From positions 1 to 9,762 of the forward strand of contig CAIYHK010000029.1 of NCBI GenBank assembly GCA_903925985.1: DNA of 9,762 bases, given 5' to 3'. Source of the stretch: an uncultured Actinomycetes bacterium. Lineage in GTDB: Bacteria > Actinomycetota > Acidimicrobiia > Acidimicrobiales > Ilumatobacteraceae. The position numbers and the translations under genes are program-made. Each line of letters opens with the position of its first letter. The stretch's first letter is position 1. The notes under the pieces were generated by a model. The model was given only the letters and a program-made list of their open reading frames with translations. It did no database searches and had not been told where the DNA came from. Below, in pieces: positions 1 through 7,082 of this stretch.

Positions 1-521
1 GCATCGTCATTGAGCCATACGACGCAACGTGTATTCAGCCCTCATCAGTAGATGTAAAAATCTCCAATCTGTTCCGAGTATTCCGCAACCACACAGCCGG
101 AGTGATTGATGTGAAGAAAGATATGACAGACCTAACTGAGCTGGTGGAGATCCCATTGGACGGTGTGTTCATGTTGCATCCTGGTGAATTCGTCCTTGGC
201 AGCACACTCGAGCGCGTTGGCGTTCCCGACGATTTAGTTGCTCGTGTGGAAGGCAAGAGCAGCCTTGGTCGCCTTGGACTCTTGATCCACTCAACCGCAG
301 GTTTTATCGATGCAGGTTTCGATGGCCATGTCACTCTTGAGTTAGCAAATGTTGCCAATCTTCCGATCACGCTTTATCCGGGAATGAAGATTGGTCAAGT
401 GTCGTTTATGAAGATGACCTCACCTGCCGAAAATCCTTACGGGAGTGGCGCAAAGGGCTCAAAGTATCAAGGGCAACGCGGCCCAACTCCGAGTCGTTAC
501 TTCGAGAACTTCAACAAGTAG
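1..521 (+). CDS. dcd: dCTP deaminase, probably bifunctional (dCTP to dUMP), 5' truncated
   Basis: Cytosolic pyrimidine nucleotide enzyme that deaminates dCTP. The frame is open from base 3 to the TAG at 519-521 (172 visible residues). By alignment from memory with the M. tuberculosis enzyme (190 aa), about 16 N-terminal residues lie before the window. Visible motifs are the QPSSVDV segment near the edge, the nucleotide-binding GKSSLGRLG (252-278), [11 protein letters not shown] (288-320), the catalytic glutamate of TLEL (339-341) and the C-terminal [14 protein letters not shown]. In this family the mycobacterial enzyme also has dUTPase activity and yields dUMP directly; the closeness of the match, including TAGFxDxGF, suggests the same here, but that is inference. 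An internal GTG at 102 is not the start, because conserved family residues precede it. The gene converges on the VOC gene with only 6 bases between the stops. Confidence 0.95.
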   Translation, partial: IVIEPYDATCIQPSSVDVKISNLFRVFRNHTAGVIDVKKDMTDLTELVEIPLDGVFMLHPGEFVLGSTLERVGVPDDLVARVEGKSSLGRLGLLIHSTAGFIDAGFDGHVTLELANVANLPITLYPGMKIGQVSFMKMTSPAENPYGSGAKGSKYQGQRGPTPSRYFENFNK

Positions 522-527
522 CCGGGC

Positions 528-989
528 TCAATCGTTTATAAACATGTGTTCGCGTACCGCCGCGCTCACGAGTTCTAGATATGCGCCCGAGTTCATTCGA
601 TGCATCACAAACATTGACTCGGAGTCTTTTGAATCCACACCAATCTTTGCTGCGAGTGGAACCCCGCGCCGTTCGAGTTCTGCAGAGGTAGCGGTCACAT
701 CTTCACACCAATAACCAAAATGGTGTGCTTGGCCGACACCAGAGGCACTCCAAAGGGAGTCGTCTATCGCGTGTACCAATTCGAGTCGATGAGGACCTTC
801 ATTTGTGTAGGCGAACTTAAAGTTCACCACGCGGGCACCACTTGGAAGCCACACAGGCATTTCGGCTTCGCCTTCGAGTCCCCACGTCACTCCGAATAAA
901 TCCCTGTATTCAACTTTCGCGCGGTCAACATCACTGACGACAATGCCAGTGTGATACAGATCACCGAAGTTAATCGGCGTCGTGCTCAT
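528..989 (-). CDS. VOC-family (glyoxalase-fold) protein, function unknown
   Basis: A 153-residue protein of the vicinal oxygen chelate superfamily, resembling the Glyoxalase_4 / methylmalonyl-CoA epimerase-like branch. It shows two beta-alpha-beta-beta-beta halves. The first begins LYHTGIVVSDVDRA with H13 and contains HRLELVHA (E70); the second begins with QAHHFGYWCEDV (H89/H90) and ends in GAYLELVS (E139). Those His/Glu positions match the usual metal-ligand set, so a metal-dependent lyase, isomerase or dioxygenase is plausible; the substrate cannot be read from sequence. No signal peptide or membrane segment is seen. The ATG (987-989) shares the sequence ATGA with the stop of the upstream Fe-S oxidoreductase gene, so the two are almost certainly co-transcribed and translationally coupled. 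This invites, but does not prove, a link to acyl-CoA oxidation. Family call is firm, function open. Confidence 0.85.
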   Translation of the reverse strand: MSTTPINFGDLYHTGIVVSDVDRAKVEYRDLFGVTWGLEGEAEMPVWLPSGARVVNFKFAYTNEGPHRLELVHAIDDSLWSASGVGQAHHFGYWCEDVTATSAELERRGVPLAAKIGVDSKDSESMFVMHRMNSGAYLELVSAAVREHMFIND

Positions 990-3271
990 TCACCTGCAAC
1001 TGGTTGCACGAGCGGCGCACTAGGAGAAGCGAGATTGCGCTCACCGTTTTCTAGTGCATCAAGCACGTGGATTGCGATGTCAGCAACTTTGACAGTGCTG
1101 TCATCTGCTCCAGCTGCCTTGGCTCCATCATCCATCATGATGTAACAGAACGGGCATGCAGTTGCCACGCGTGTAGCTCCGGTGCTCAATGCTTCACGAG
1201 CGCGCTCGTCGTTCACCTTGGTACCGATGGACTCTTCCATCCACATGCGTGCACCACCGGCGCCACAGCACATTCCCTTGGTGCCGTTGCGCGGCATCTC
1301 CACAATCTGGAGACCCTTAATTGAGCCCACCACTTTGCGTGGCGCCATGTAGACGTCATTGTGGCGACCTAAGTAACAGGAGTCGTGGTACGTGATTCGA
1401 TCTTCGAGTGACGCCGAGGACATATCGAGTTTTCCAGAGTCAATTAGGTGTTCAAGCAACTGGCTGTGGTGAACCACTTCGTAGTTGCCGCCGAATTGCG
1501 GGTACTCGTTCTGCAAGGTGTTGAAGCAGTGTGGGCACTGGGTGATGATCTTCTTCACACCCATGCCGTTCATCATTTCAATGTTTGGCATTGCAAGCAT
1601 CTGGAACAGATACTCGTTGCCTGAACGGCGCGCTGAGTCACCAGTACACATTTCGCTGGGACCAAGAATTGCAACATCAATTCCTGCACGCTTGAGCAAT
1701 TTGGCCATCGCTTGTGTGACCTTCTTGTTCTTGTCATCGAACGACCCAGCACAACCAACCCAGTACAGATATTCGTAATTGAACGCATCACCTGGATCGA
1801 CGATTGCAACTTCGAGGTCTTTTGCCCATTCGCCACGGTCCGCTTGGCTCATGCCCCACGGGTTGCCTTGGTTCTCCATTGAGCGATAAGCGTTTCCAAG
1901 TTCAGCTGGGAAATTGCTTTCCATAAGCGACAAGTAACGACGCATGTCAAGAATCTTGTCGAGGATCTCAATGTTGACTGGGCAGATCTCATCGCACGCC
2001 TTGCAAGTAGTGCAGGCCCAGATTTCTTCGGCCGTGATGCGTTCGAATAGCGAGTTGGCACCGATCTTGATTTCTGAATCCACACCGATTGGTGGAGTTA
2101 CGCGACCACCAGGAGCATGTGCTGCGGTTGCAGCCATCACTTCACCAGTCTTAAGAACTATTTCGCGCGGATCAAGTGGTTTGCCGGTGGCGTGGGCTGG
2201 ACACACGCTTGTGCAGCGTCCACACATCGTGCATGCATCGGTATCAAGCAACTGCTTCCACGTGAAATCTTCCACGACAGCAGCACCAAAACTCTCAAGT
2301 GAAGTTTCGGTCAGGTTTGGCATTGCACGCATCGCACCCTTTGGGCGGTCGCGATCACGCAAGTACATGTTCAATGGCGATGTGAACATGTGGCGCAGCA
2401 TTGTGATTGGGAGTAGAGCGAGGAAGGCCACGAAGGTGACCACATGCGTGATCCAGAAGAACTGGTGCCAGTTGCTGAGAGCACCGGTTCCACCGTCATT
2501 TACGAGCTGGGCTAGTGGATAGCCAATGAAGCTCCACTTCTCAAAAGACATGTCAATACCAGCAGCTTGATCATGCGCGATACGGAACATCTCAGTTGCA
2601 TACCCCGTGAGGCCAAATGAGAGCAAGAGACCAAGTGCCGCTGCATGCTCCGGCTTGGTCTTGATGCGGATCCGGTAAGGACGCTGGATGTAACGGCGCA
2701 CGATTGCCCAGATGACACCAACAGTGAAAACAAGACCGGCCGCATCGCCAACAAAGGCATAACCGCGGTAGACATCGCCGTGAAGGAACTTTGCTGACTC
2801 CGGCATCTGGTGATCAATCTCAAGCACGGTGGTCACACCAAGAAGAACAAGGAAACCGAAATAGATCATGGAGTGCATGAGGCCGGCAGCCGAATCACGA
2901 AGCAGCGTGCGCATGTACACACCGGCGCGGTAGTCGGCTAGGCGACGTTTCGCGTTGCCGAGATTTGTACGACGACGATCGGGCGCACCACGCTCCCAAT
3001 TGCGAATTCGGTGGGCGAACTGGAACGCACCCCACACGAGCATGATCGGAACGATGGTGTAGAAAGCTGCTTGCAAGGGGCCAGGGATTCCACCGAACAC
3101 TTCACGATGGACCTTGGAGTCACTGTGCCACTTGGTGAATTGAGGAACGATTCCCGACAGCACGGTGAAGCCACCAATGCCAATACCCAGGGCGATCGAA
3201 ATCTGATACGGCTTCAGCCGCTTCGGACCTTTTTCGGTGGTGTCGGATTCAGAGCCAGCGTGAGTACTCAT
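986..3271 (-). CDS. etfD: EtfD-like membrane Fe-S oxidoreductase (heterodisulfide reductase-related)
   Basis: A 761-residue integral membrane electron-transfer protein. Residues about 22-300 hold roughly six hydrophobic helices (about 24-43, 66-87, 131-151, 173-192, 209-228, 270-292), with NarI-like histidines that could bind haem (H133, H276, H294). Then come two 4Fe-4S motifs (C347/C350/C353/C357 and C420/C423/C426/C430), followed by two CCG-type domains: the first with C507, C542 and CPHC (579-582), the second with C632, CC 668-669 and CPFC (706-709). The order and many blocks (NPWG, WVGCAGS, DSARRSGNE, CCGAGGARMWMEE) match M. tuberculosis Rv0338c, named EtfD, reported to take electrons from the flavoprotein EtfBA during fatty-acid beta-oxidation and pass them to the respiratory chain. 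Rv0338c is longer at its C terminus. No etfBA lies in the window. The ATG lacks an obvious Shine-Dalgarno; the next in-frame Met (residue 77) is inside a helix, so the first is kept. Confidence 0.88.
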   Translation of the reverse strand: MSTHAGSESDTTEKGPKRLKPYQISIALGIGIGGFTVLSGIVPQFTKWHSDSKVHREVFGGIPGPLQAAFYTIVPIMLVWGAFQFAHRIRNWERGAPDRRRTNLGNAKRRLADYRAGVYMRTLLRDSAAGLMHSMIYFGFLVLLGVTTVLEIDHQMPESAKFLHGDVYRGYAFVGDAAGLVFTVGVIWAIVRRYIQRPYRIRIKTKPEHAAALGLLLSFGLTGYATEMFRIAHDQAAGIDMSFEKWSFIGYPLAQLVNDGGTGALSNWHQFFWITHVVTFVAFLALLPITMLRHMFTSPLNMYLRDRDRPKGAMRAMPNLTETSLESFGAAVVEDFTWKQLLDTDACTMCGRCTSVCPAHATGKPLDPREIVLKTGEVMAATAAHAPGGRVTPPIGVDSEIKIGANSLFERITAEEIWACTTCKACDEICPVNIEILDKILDMRRYLSLMESNFPAELGNAYRSMENQGNPWGMSQADRGEWAKDLEVAIVDPGDAFNYEYLYWVGCAGSFDDKNKKVTQAMAKLLKRAGIDVAILGPSEMCTGDSARRSGNEYLFQMLAMPNIEMMNGMGVKKIITQCPHCFNTLQNEYPQFGGNYEVVHHSQLLEHLIDSGKLDMSSASLEDRITYHDSCYLGRHNDVYMAPRKVVGSIKGLQIVEMPRNGTKGMCCGAGGARMWMEESIGTKVNDERAREALSTGATRVATACPFCYIMMDDGAKAAGADDSTVKVADIAIHVLDALENGERNLASPSAPLVQPVAGE

Positions 3272-3337
3272 AGCGCAATAGACGCTAGTGGTTGTAGCGC
3301 GCCCACCTATATAAAGGGCGTGGCGGTATTGCTGGGT

Positions 3338-3763
3338 TCAGCCGAAAGAAGCGCGGTCGAACTCGCGAATTCGCGCTGCCATTGAGGCCATGATCTTGTG
3401 CGCAAGTGCAGGAACGGCATCAATCACACCGATGAGGTTGCGGTGGGTGATCACAAGTGCAGTGCAGTTGGTGTCTGCAATCACGGTTGCAGTGCGTGGG
3501 CCGTGATCCAAGAGTGACAACTCGCCAACGATGTTGCCGGCACTCAAAGTGGCGACCTTTTTGCCGTTGCGACGCACTGTGGCGGTCCCGCTCAAGAGGA
3601 TGTAGGCCTCTTTGCCGATTTGCCCTTGGTCGACGATTACTGATCCCGCTGGCAATGTGACTTCGTCACCTGACTTGGCGATCTTTTCGAGGTCTTTGGT
3701 TGAGCACGACGAGAAGAGCGCGACATTGCGGAGGTGTTCTGTGTGAGATTTCCTGCTGGCCAT
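3338..3763 (-). CDS. Stand-alone cyclic-nucleotide-binding domain protein
   Basis: A 141-residue protein that is essentially one cNMP-binding domain (residues about 14-120) of the Crp/PKA-regulatory type. The phosphate-binding cassette is visible at 80-92 (GELSLLDHGPRTA), with E81 and R90 in the positions that contact the ribose hydroxyl and cyclic phosphate in cAMP-binding family members, so ligand binding is plausible. The C-terminal tail (about 121-141) is a short helix with no room for a Crp-style helix-turn-helix. It is therefore probably a sensor or partner subunit, not a transcription factor. It sits between gpmA (41 bases upstream) and etfD (66 bases downstream) on the same strand, so co-transcription with either is possible. 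The only upstream purine-rich sequence, AGGA, is 1 base from the ATG, too close for a normal ribosome site; see the possible leaderless promoter. Partner and process are unknown. Confidence 0.85.
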   Translation of the reverse strand: MASRKSHTEHLRNVALFSSCSTKDLEKIAKSGDEVTLPAGSVIVDQGQIGKEAYILLSGTATVRRNGKKVATLSAGNIVGELSLLDHGPRTATVIADTNCTALVITHRNLIGVIDAVPALAHKIMASMAARIREFDRASFG

Positions 3764-3770
3764 GTCCTGA

Positions 3771-3799
3771 AGTGTACGCCCATTTTTGGGCCATACGAA
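3771..3799 (-). promoter_or_regulatory. Possible leaderless-type promoter of the cNMP-binding gene
   Basis: On the minus strand TACACT (3776 down to 3771) fits the actinobacterial -10 pattern TANNNT and ends 7 bases before the ATG. This is the layout of leaderless transcripts, and it would explain the lack of a properly spaced Shine-Dalgarno. A -35 element is poor: TTCGTA at 3799-3794, 17 bases away, matches TTGACA at three of six positions. Motif evidence only. Confidence 0.3.
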
Positions 3800-3804
3800 C
3801 AGCC

Positions 3805-4551
3805 CTATTTCTGTGATTGTGCTGCCACGGCTGCAGCCGCTGCCGCAATTGCTTCAGCATCACCTAGATATTTGGCCGATGTGAGCTTCATATCGGAATC
3901 AAATGTGTAGAGCCGTGGCGCCCCCGTTGGAATGTTGATGCCAGCAATATCTGTTTCCGAAACGGCTTCGAGGTGCATGAGTAAGGCACGCAGGCTGTTG
4001 CCATGGGCCACCACGAGCACATTTTGTCCAGCGCGCAATTGTGGAACGATCTGGTCTTGCCAGTACGGGAGTACGCGCGCAACCACATCTTTCAGGCACT
4101 CGGTAGCAGGAAGCGCATCAGGGGCAATCATCGAATAACGGTCATCCTGTGATGGATGCTCCGGGCTTGATGGGTCAACAGGCGGTGGTGGAATATCAAA
4201 GGACCGCCGCCAGAGGTTGGTCTGTTCCTGGCCATATTTTTCTGCGGTTGCCTTTTTGTCGAGGCCTTGAAGTGCCCCGTAGTGGCGTTCGTTCAGGCGC
4301 CAATGCCGCTCCACGGGGAGCCATTCCTGGCCCATCTCGGCAAGAGCCAACTGGCAAGTGATCACTGCCCGGGTAAGCAGGCTCGTGTGAGCGACATCGA
4401 ATACGAGTCCCGCTGCCGCCATCGTGTGGCCTGCGGCCTTGGCCTCAGATTCGCCCTGTGCCGTAAGGGGAACGTCATGCCACCCCGTAAACAGATTGAG
4501 CTCATTCCAGGTGCTTTGGCCATGGCGGAGAAGAACCAACGATCCGGTCAT
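3805..4551 (-). CDS. gpmA: 2,3-bisphosphoglycerate-dependent phosphoglycerate mutase
   Basis: Cytosolic glycolysis/gluconeogenesis enzyme interconverting 3- and 2-phosphoglycerate through a phosphohistidine. From the chosen start it has 248 residues, close to the 250 of E. coli GpmA. Visible motifs are LLRHGQSTWN with the phospho-acceptor H10, FTGWHDVPLT (21-30), R61, WRLNERHYGALQG with E88, the RR pair at 115-116, and VVAHGNSLRAL with the second catalytic H183. The tail is alanine-rich (about 232-244), as in mycobacterial Gpm1. The open frame extends 15 codons upstream to a TTG at 4596, but that start would lie inside the perfect inverted repeat and add residues absent from the family. The ATG at 4551 gives the usual MTGSLVLLRHG beginning. 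It is divergent from dnaK and is the first gene of the minus-strand block. Confidence 0.95.
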   Translation of the reverse strand: MTGSLVLLRHGQSTWNELNLFTGWHDVPLTAQGESEAKAAGHTMAAAGLVFDVAHTSLLTRAVITCQLALAEMGQEWLPVERHWRLNERHYGALQGLDKKATAEKYGQEQTNLWRRSFDIPPPPVDPSSPEHPSQDDRYSMIAPDALPATECLKDVVARVLPYWQDQIVPQLRAGQNVLVVAHGNSLRALLMHLEAVSETDIAGINIPTGAPRLYTFDSDMKLTSAKYLGDAEAIAAAAAAVAAQSQK

Positions 4552-4557
4552 GTTCTC

Positions 4558-4563
4558 ATCGTA
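4558..4563 (-). promoter_or_regulatory. Possible -10 element for gpmA
   Basis: On the minus strand TACGAT fits TANNNT (four of six matches to TATAAT) and lies 6 bases before the chosen gpmA ATG, compatible with a leaderless or nearly leaderless transcript. No good -35 is seen; the expected place (about 4581-4586) reads CCCCAA and directly abuts the inverted repeat. Weak GAGA near the ATG is the only ribosome-site-like sequence. Low confidence. Confidence 0.25.
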
Positions 4564-4587
4564 CGCAGACCGCGTGGTTATTGGGGG

Positions 4588-4630
4588 AAGGGACAAATGT
4601 TTAGTCGTATTGACTAAACATTTGTCCCTT
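4588..4630. repeat. Perfect 19-bp inverted repeat with 5-nt spacer
   Basis: The left arm AAGGGACAAATGTTTAGTC (4588-4606) is exactly reverse-complemented by 4612-4630, around the spacer GTATT (4607-4611). It fills the centre of the gpmA/dnaK divergent region, beginning just beyond the expected gpmA -35 position and ending four bases before the proposed dnaK -35. There is no T-run after either arm and no converging gene, so it is not a classical intrinsic terminator. It does not match CIRCE (TTAGCACTC-N9-GAGTGCTAA) or HAIR. It could be a regulator's operator, an mRNA hairpin if transcription toward gpmA starts upstream of it, or a copy of a dispersed palindromic repeat. Confidence 0.95.
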
Positions 4631-4634
4631 CAGG

Positions 4635-4663
4635 TTGGGAGTTTGAATGGTCATCGTTAAAGT
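4635..4663 (+). promoter_or_regulatory. Proposed SigA-type promoter of the dnaK operon
   Basis: TTGGGA (4635-4640, four of six to TTGACA) and TAAAGT (4658-4663, four of six to TATAAT and fitting TANNNT) are separated by the optimal 17 bases. This predicts a start of transcription around 4669-4671 and a leader of about 65 bases before dnaK. The -10 end and the predicted start fall inside the HAIR-like operator, the expected arrangement for repression by HspR. Not experimentally supported. Confidence 0.5.
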
Positions 4664-4682
4664 TGAGTCAGGTTGTATCAAG
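4662..4682 (+). promoter_or_regulatory. HAIR-like operator for the heat-shock repressor HspR
   Basis: GTTGAGT-N7-TATCAAG matches the HspR consensus CTTGAGT-N7-ACTCAAG at 11 of 14 arm positions with the exact 7-base spacer. It lies 52 bases upstream of dnaK, and hspR is the fourth gene of the operon, so negative autoregulation is the expected circuit. In Streptomyces, DnaK itself acts as co-repressor with HspR. A weaker 9-of-14 match, TTTGAAT-N7-GTTAAAG (4642-4662), directly abuts it and may be a second half-strength site. Confidence 0.75.
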
Positions 4683-4734
4683 TCTGATCTCCCCCCGATA
4701 GCCCAGAACCCAAGAACAATAAGGAGAACCCCCA

Positions 4735-6567
4735 ATGGCCAAGGCAGTAGGCATTGACCTCGGAACCACCAACTCAGTTGTGGCAGTCCTCGAAGCCGGC
4801 GACCCCGTCGTCATCCCGAACTCAGAAGGCTCACGTACGACACCGTCAGTGGTGGCGTTTTCCAAAAACGGAGAGGTCCTTGTCGGCGAAGTGGCAAAGC
4901 GCCAGGCGATTACAAACCCAGATCGCACTTTCCGTTCGATCAAGCGCTTCATGGGTCAGGCGTGGAAGTCCGAAGACATCGACGGCAAGCAGTACACCCC
5001 ACAGGAAATCAGCGCTCGTACGTTGATGAAATTGAAGCGTGATGCCGAGGCTTATTTGGGAGACACCGTCACACAAGCTGTGATCACTGTGCCCGCATAT
5101 TTTGACGATGCACAGCGCACCGCCACCAAAGAAGCAGGACAGATCGCAGGTCTTGAAGTTCTCCGCATCATCAATGAGCCCACTGCAGCCGCACTTGCTT
5201 ATGGTCTCGATAAATCAAGCCAAGACGAACTCGTGCTTGTATTCGACCTTGGTGGTGGAACCTTCGACGTGAGTGTTCTCGAAATTGGCGATGGCGTTTT
5301 CGAAGTCAAGAGCACCCACGGTGACACGCATCTTGGTGGTGACGACTGGGATCAGCGCATCATTGACTGGCTGGTTGCACAGTTCAAAGGTGCACACGGT
5401 ATTGATCTCGCACAAGACCGTATGGCTACCCAACGCCTAAAGGAAGCTGCAGAAAAAGCAAAGATCGAACTCTCCCAAGTGCAGCAGACCCAGATCAACC
5501 TGCCATTCATCACCGCAACTGCGGAAGGCCCGTTGCATCTTGATGAGACGCTTTCACGTTCAAAGTTCCAGGAAATGACCGCAGACCTAATTGAGCGTTG
5601 CAAGGTTGCATTCGAACACGCGTTAAGGGACGCCGGAGTGAGCAAGGGCGATCTGCATCACGTGATCCTCGTTGGTGGCTCTACCCGTATGCCTGCCGTT
5701 AGCGAACTCGTTATGAGCATCACTGGCAAAGAGCCAAACAAGACCGTTAACCCCGATGAAGTTGTTGCCGTCGGTGCAGCAGTCCAGGCCGGTGTTCTAA
5801 AGGGTGACGTGAAGGACGTCCTTCTTCTCGATGTCACACCACTTTCTCTCGGTATTGAGACCAAGGGTGGAGTGATGACCAAGTTGATTGAACGCAACAC
5901 CACGATTCCCACGAAGAAGACCGAAGTATTCACCACCGCCGAGGACATGCAACCATCAGTTGAAATCCACGTGCTTCAAGGCGAGCGCGAGATGGCTTCG
6001 TATAACAAGACCCTCGGCAAGTTCCAGCTTGTTGATCTTCCACCTGCGCCACGCGGTGTGCCCCAGATCGAAGTCACATTCGACATTGACGCCAACGGCA
6101 TCGTTCATGTGAGCGCGAAGGATCGCGCTACAAACAAGGAACAGTCAATGACCATCACGGGGCAGTCTTCGCTTTCAAAAGATGACATCAACCAGATGGT
6201 GAAAGACGCCGAAGCACACGCAGAGGAAGATCGTCGTCGCCGCGAGGAAGCAGAAGTGCGCAACAACGCCGATTCACTCGTGTACCAGACCGAAAAAGTT
6301 CTGCGTGAACAGGGCGACAATGTCTCAGCCGAAGAAAAGGCCGCAGTTGAGCAACCCCTTTCAGACTTGCGTAAAGCGTTGGAAAGCAATGACACCGCTG
6401 CGATCAAGACCGCTACCGAAGCGTTGATGTCGGCAAGTCAGGCTTTCAGCCAGAAGCTCTACGAAGCCGCAGCACGTGATGCGAATGCAGCGGGCTCTTC
6501 GGCGTCGGGGCAAACAGGGCCCAATGACGACGAAATCGTTGACGCTGAAATCATCGACGAGAACTGA
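4735..6567 (+). CDS. dnaK: Chaperone DnaK (Hsp70)
   Basis: ATP-dependent cytosolic chaperone that binds exposed hydrophobic peptides. At 610 residues it is slightly short for the family. The three Hsp70 signatures are visible: IDLGTTNS (7-14), [14 protein letters not shown] (169-182) and [15 protein letters not shown] (310-324), plus [13 protein letters not shown] (147-159). The interdomain linker DVLLLDV is at 361-367, the peptide-binding domain spans about 368-480, the helical lid follows, and the acidic end is [13 protein letters not shown]. The insertion of about 23 residues present near residue 77 in Gram-negative DnaK is absent, and [14 protein letters not shown] (200-213) is typical of actinobacteria. 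AAGGAG at 4721-4726 is well placed, 8 bases before the ATG. It is first in a dnaK-grpE-dnaJ-hspR-clpB operon, preceded by the HAIR-like operator, so heat induction by loss of HspR repression is inferred. Confidence 0.98.
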   Translation: MAKAVGIDLGTTNSVVAVLEAGDPVVIPNSEGSRTTPSVVAFSKNGEVLVGEVAKRQAITNPDRTFRSIKRFMGQAWKSEDIDGKQYTPQEISARTLMKLKRDAEAYLGDTVTQAVITVPAYFDDAQRTATKEAGQIAGLEVLRIINEPTAAALAYGLDKSSQDELVLVFDLGGGTFDVSVLEIGDGVFEVKSTHGDTHLGGDDWDQRIIDWLVAQFKGAHGIDLAQDRMATQRLKEAAEKAKIELSQVQQTQINLPFITATAEGPLHLDETLSRSKFQEMTADLIERCKVAFEHALRDAGVSKGDLHHVILVGGSTRMPAVSELVMSITGKEPNKTVNPDEVVAVGAAVQAGVLKGDVKDVLLLDVTPLSLGIETKGGVMTKLIERNTTIPTKKTEVFTTAEDMQPSVEIHVLQGEREMASYNKTLGKFQLVDLPPAPRGVPQIEVTFDIDANGIVHVSAKDRATNKEQSMTITGQSSLSKDDINQMVKDAEAHAEEDRRRREEAEVRNNADSLVYQTEKVLREQGDNVSAEEKAAVEQPLSDLRKALESNDTAAIKTATEALMSASQAFSQKLYEAAARDANAAGSSASGQTGPNDDEIVDAEIIDEN

Positions 6568-6578
6568 ACGGTTATCAC

Positions 6579-7082
6579 ATGAGCGATGAAATGAACGACA
6601 CATCTATCAACGGTGAAGTCGAGTCATCAATCGAAGAGGAGCTGACCGCAGCGGACACCGAAATACTGGACGCTGCGGCGCTTCTCGCCGAACGTGATCA
6701 ATTCAAAGACATGGCCATTCGTTTGCAGGCTGATTTCGAAAACTTCCGCAAGCGTGTGGCTGCACAGTTGGTCGATGACATCGATCGCGCAACTGGACGC
6801 CTAGTTGAGGAACTCCTCCCAGTGCTCGATGCAGGCGAAGCGGCCTTCAATCATGGTGCGAAAGATGTCGAGCCACTTTGGGCAGCTCTTCTTAGCACGC
6901 TTCAAAAGCAGGGCCTTGAAGCCCTCGATCTTCTTGACCAGCCATTTGATCCCGCGCTGGCGGATGCAGTGATGCATGAGCCTGGCGACGGTGGTGAAAC
7001 CGTGGTGATTGAGGTTATGCGTACTGGATACAAGTGGAAGGGCCGTGTTCTTCGCGCGGCGATGGTGAAGGTGAAGGGCTGA
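6579..7082 (+). CDS. grpE: GrpE nucleotide exchange factor
   Basis: Homodimeric co-chaperone that releases ADP from DnaK. The 167 residues show an acidic, disordered-looking N terminus (1-30), a helical coiled-coil stretch with [12 protein letters not shown] (49-60), [13 protein letters not shown] (78-90), and the C-terminal beta-domain with [14 protein letters not shown] (112-125) and the GrpE signature region from [15 protein letters not shown] to [16 protein letters not shown] (132-165). It begins 11 bases after the dnaK stop. No strong Shine-Dalgarno precedes the ATG at 6579; an in-frame ATG at 6591 has GAGCGATGAA in front and is an alternative start, removing four poorly conserved residues. 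The stop TGA shares its last base with the dnaJ ATG, implying coupled translation. Confidence 0.95.
   Translation: MSDEMNDTSINGEVESSIEEELTAADTEILDAAALLAERDQFKDMAIRLQADFENFRKRVAAQLVDDIDRATGRLVEELLPVLDAGEAAFNHGAKDVEPLWAALLSTLQKQGLEALDLLDQPFDPALADAVMHEPGDGGETVVIEVMRTGYKWKGRVLRAAMVKVKG

Noticed and set aside
522..527. Looked for a bidirectional terminator between the converging dcd and VOC genes
   Set aside because: Only six bases separate the stops and no GC-rich hairpin with a T-run is seen; the 10-bp palindrome GTTTATAAAC at 534-543 is within the VOC gene and AT-rich, so it is not a terminator.
1558..1660. First CCG domain of the EtfD-like protein has Met-Cys (541-542) instead of Cys-Cys, suggesting a lost cluster ligand
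   Set aside because: The M. tuberculosis homologue, as recalled, also has a single cysteine here (ETCNGDSARR), so it is normal for the family.
1944..2522. 192-codon plus-strand open frame
   Set aside because: Lies wholly antisense to the well-supported EtfD-like gene; its translation has no recognisable domain and there is no ribosome site context.
3778..3791. Short hairpin GCCCA-TTTT-TGGGC between gpmA and the cNMP-binding gene
   Set aside because: Five-base stem with no following T-run in either direction, so not supportable as an intrinsic terminator; possibly chance.
4552..4596. Upstream TTG start for gpmA, adding 15 residues
   Set aside because: The start would be inside the perfect inverted repeat, the extra residues are not part of the family, and the ATG at 4551 gives the standard N terminus.
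4552..4734. Searched for a CIRCE element (HrcA operator) before dnaK
   Set aside because: No TTAGCACTC/GAGTGCTAA-like arms; the inverted repeat present has a different sequence and spacer, and the operon encodes HspR, not HrcA.
7034..7081. Upstream start for dnaJ overlapping grpE by about 50 bases
   Set aside because: The ATG at 7082 overlaps the grpE stop as TGATG and gives the usual actinobacterial DnaJ beginning; the extra 16 residues look like out-of-frame grpE.
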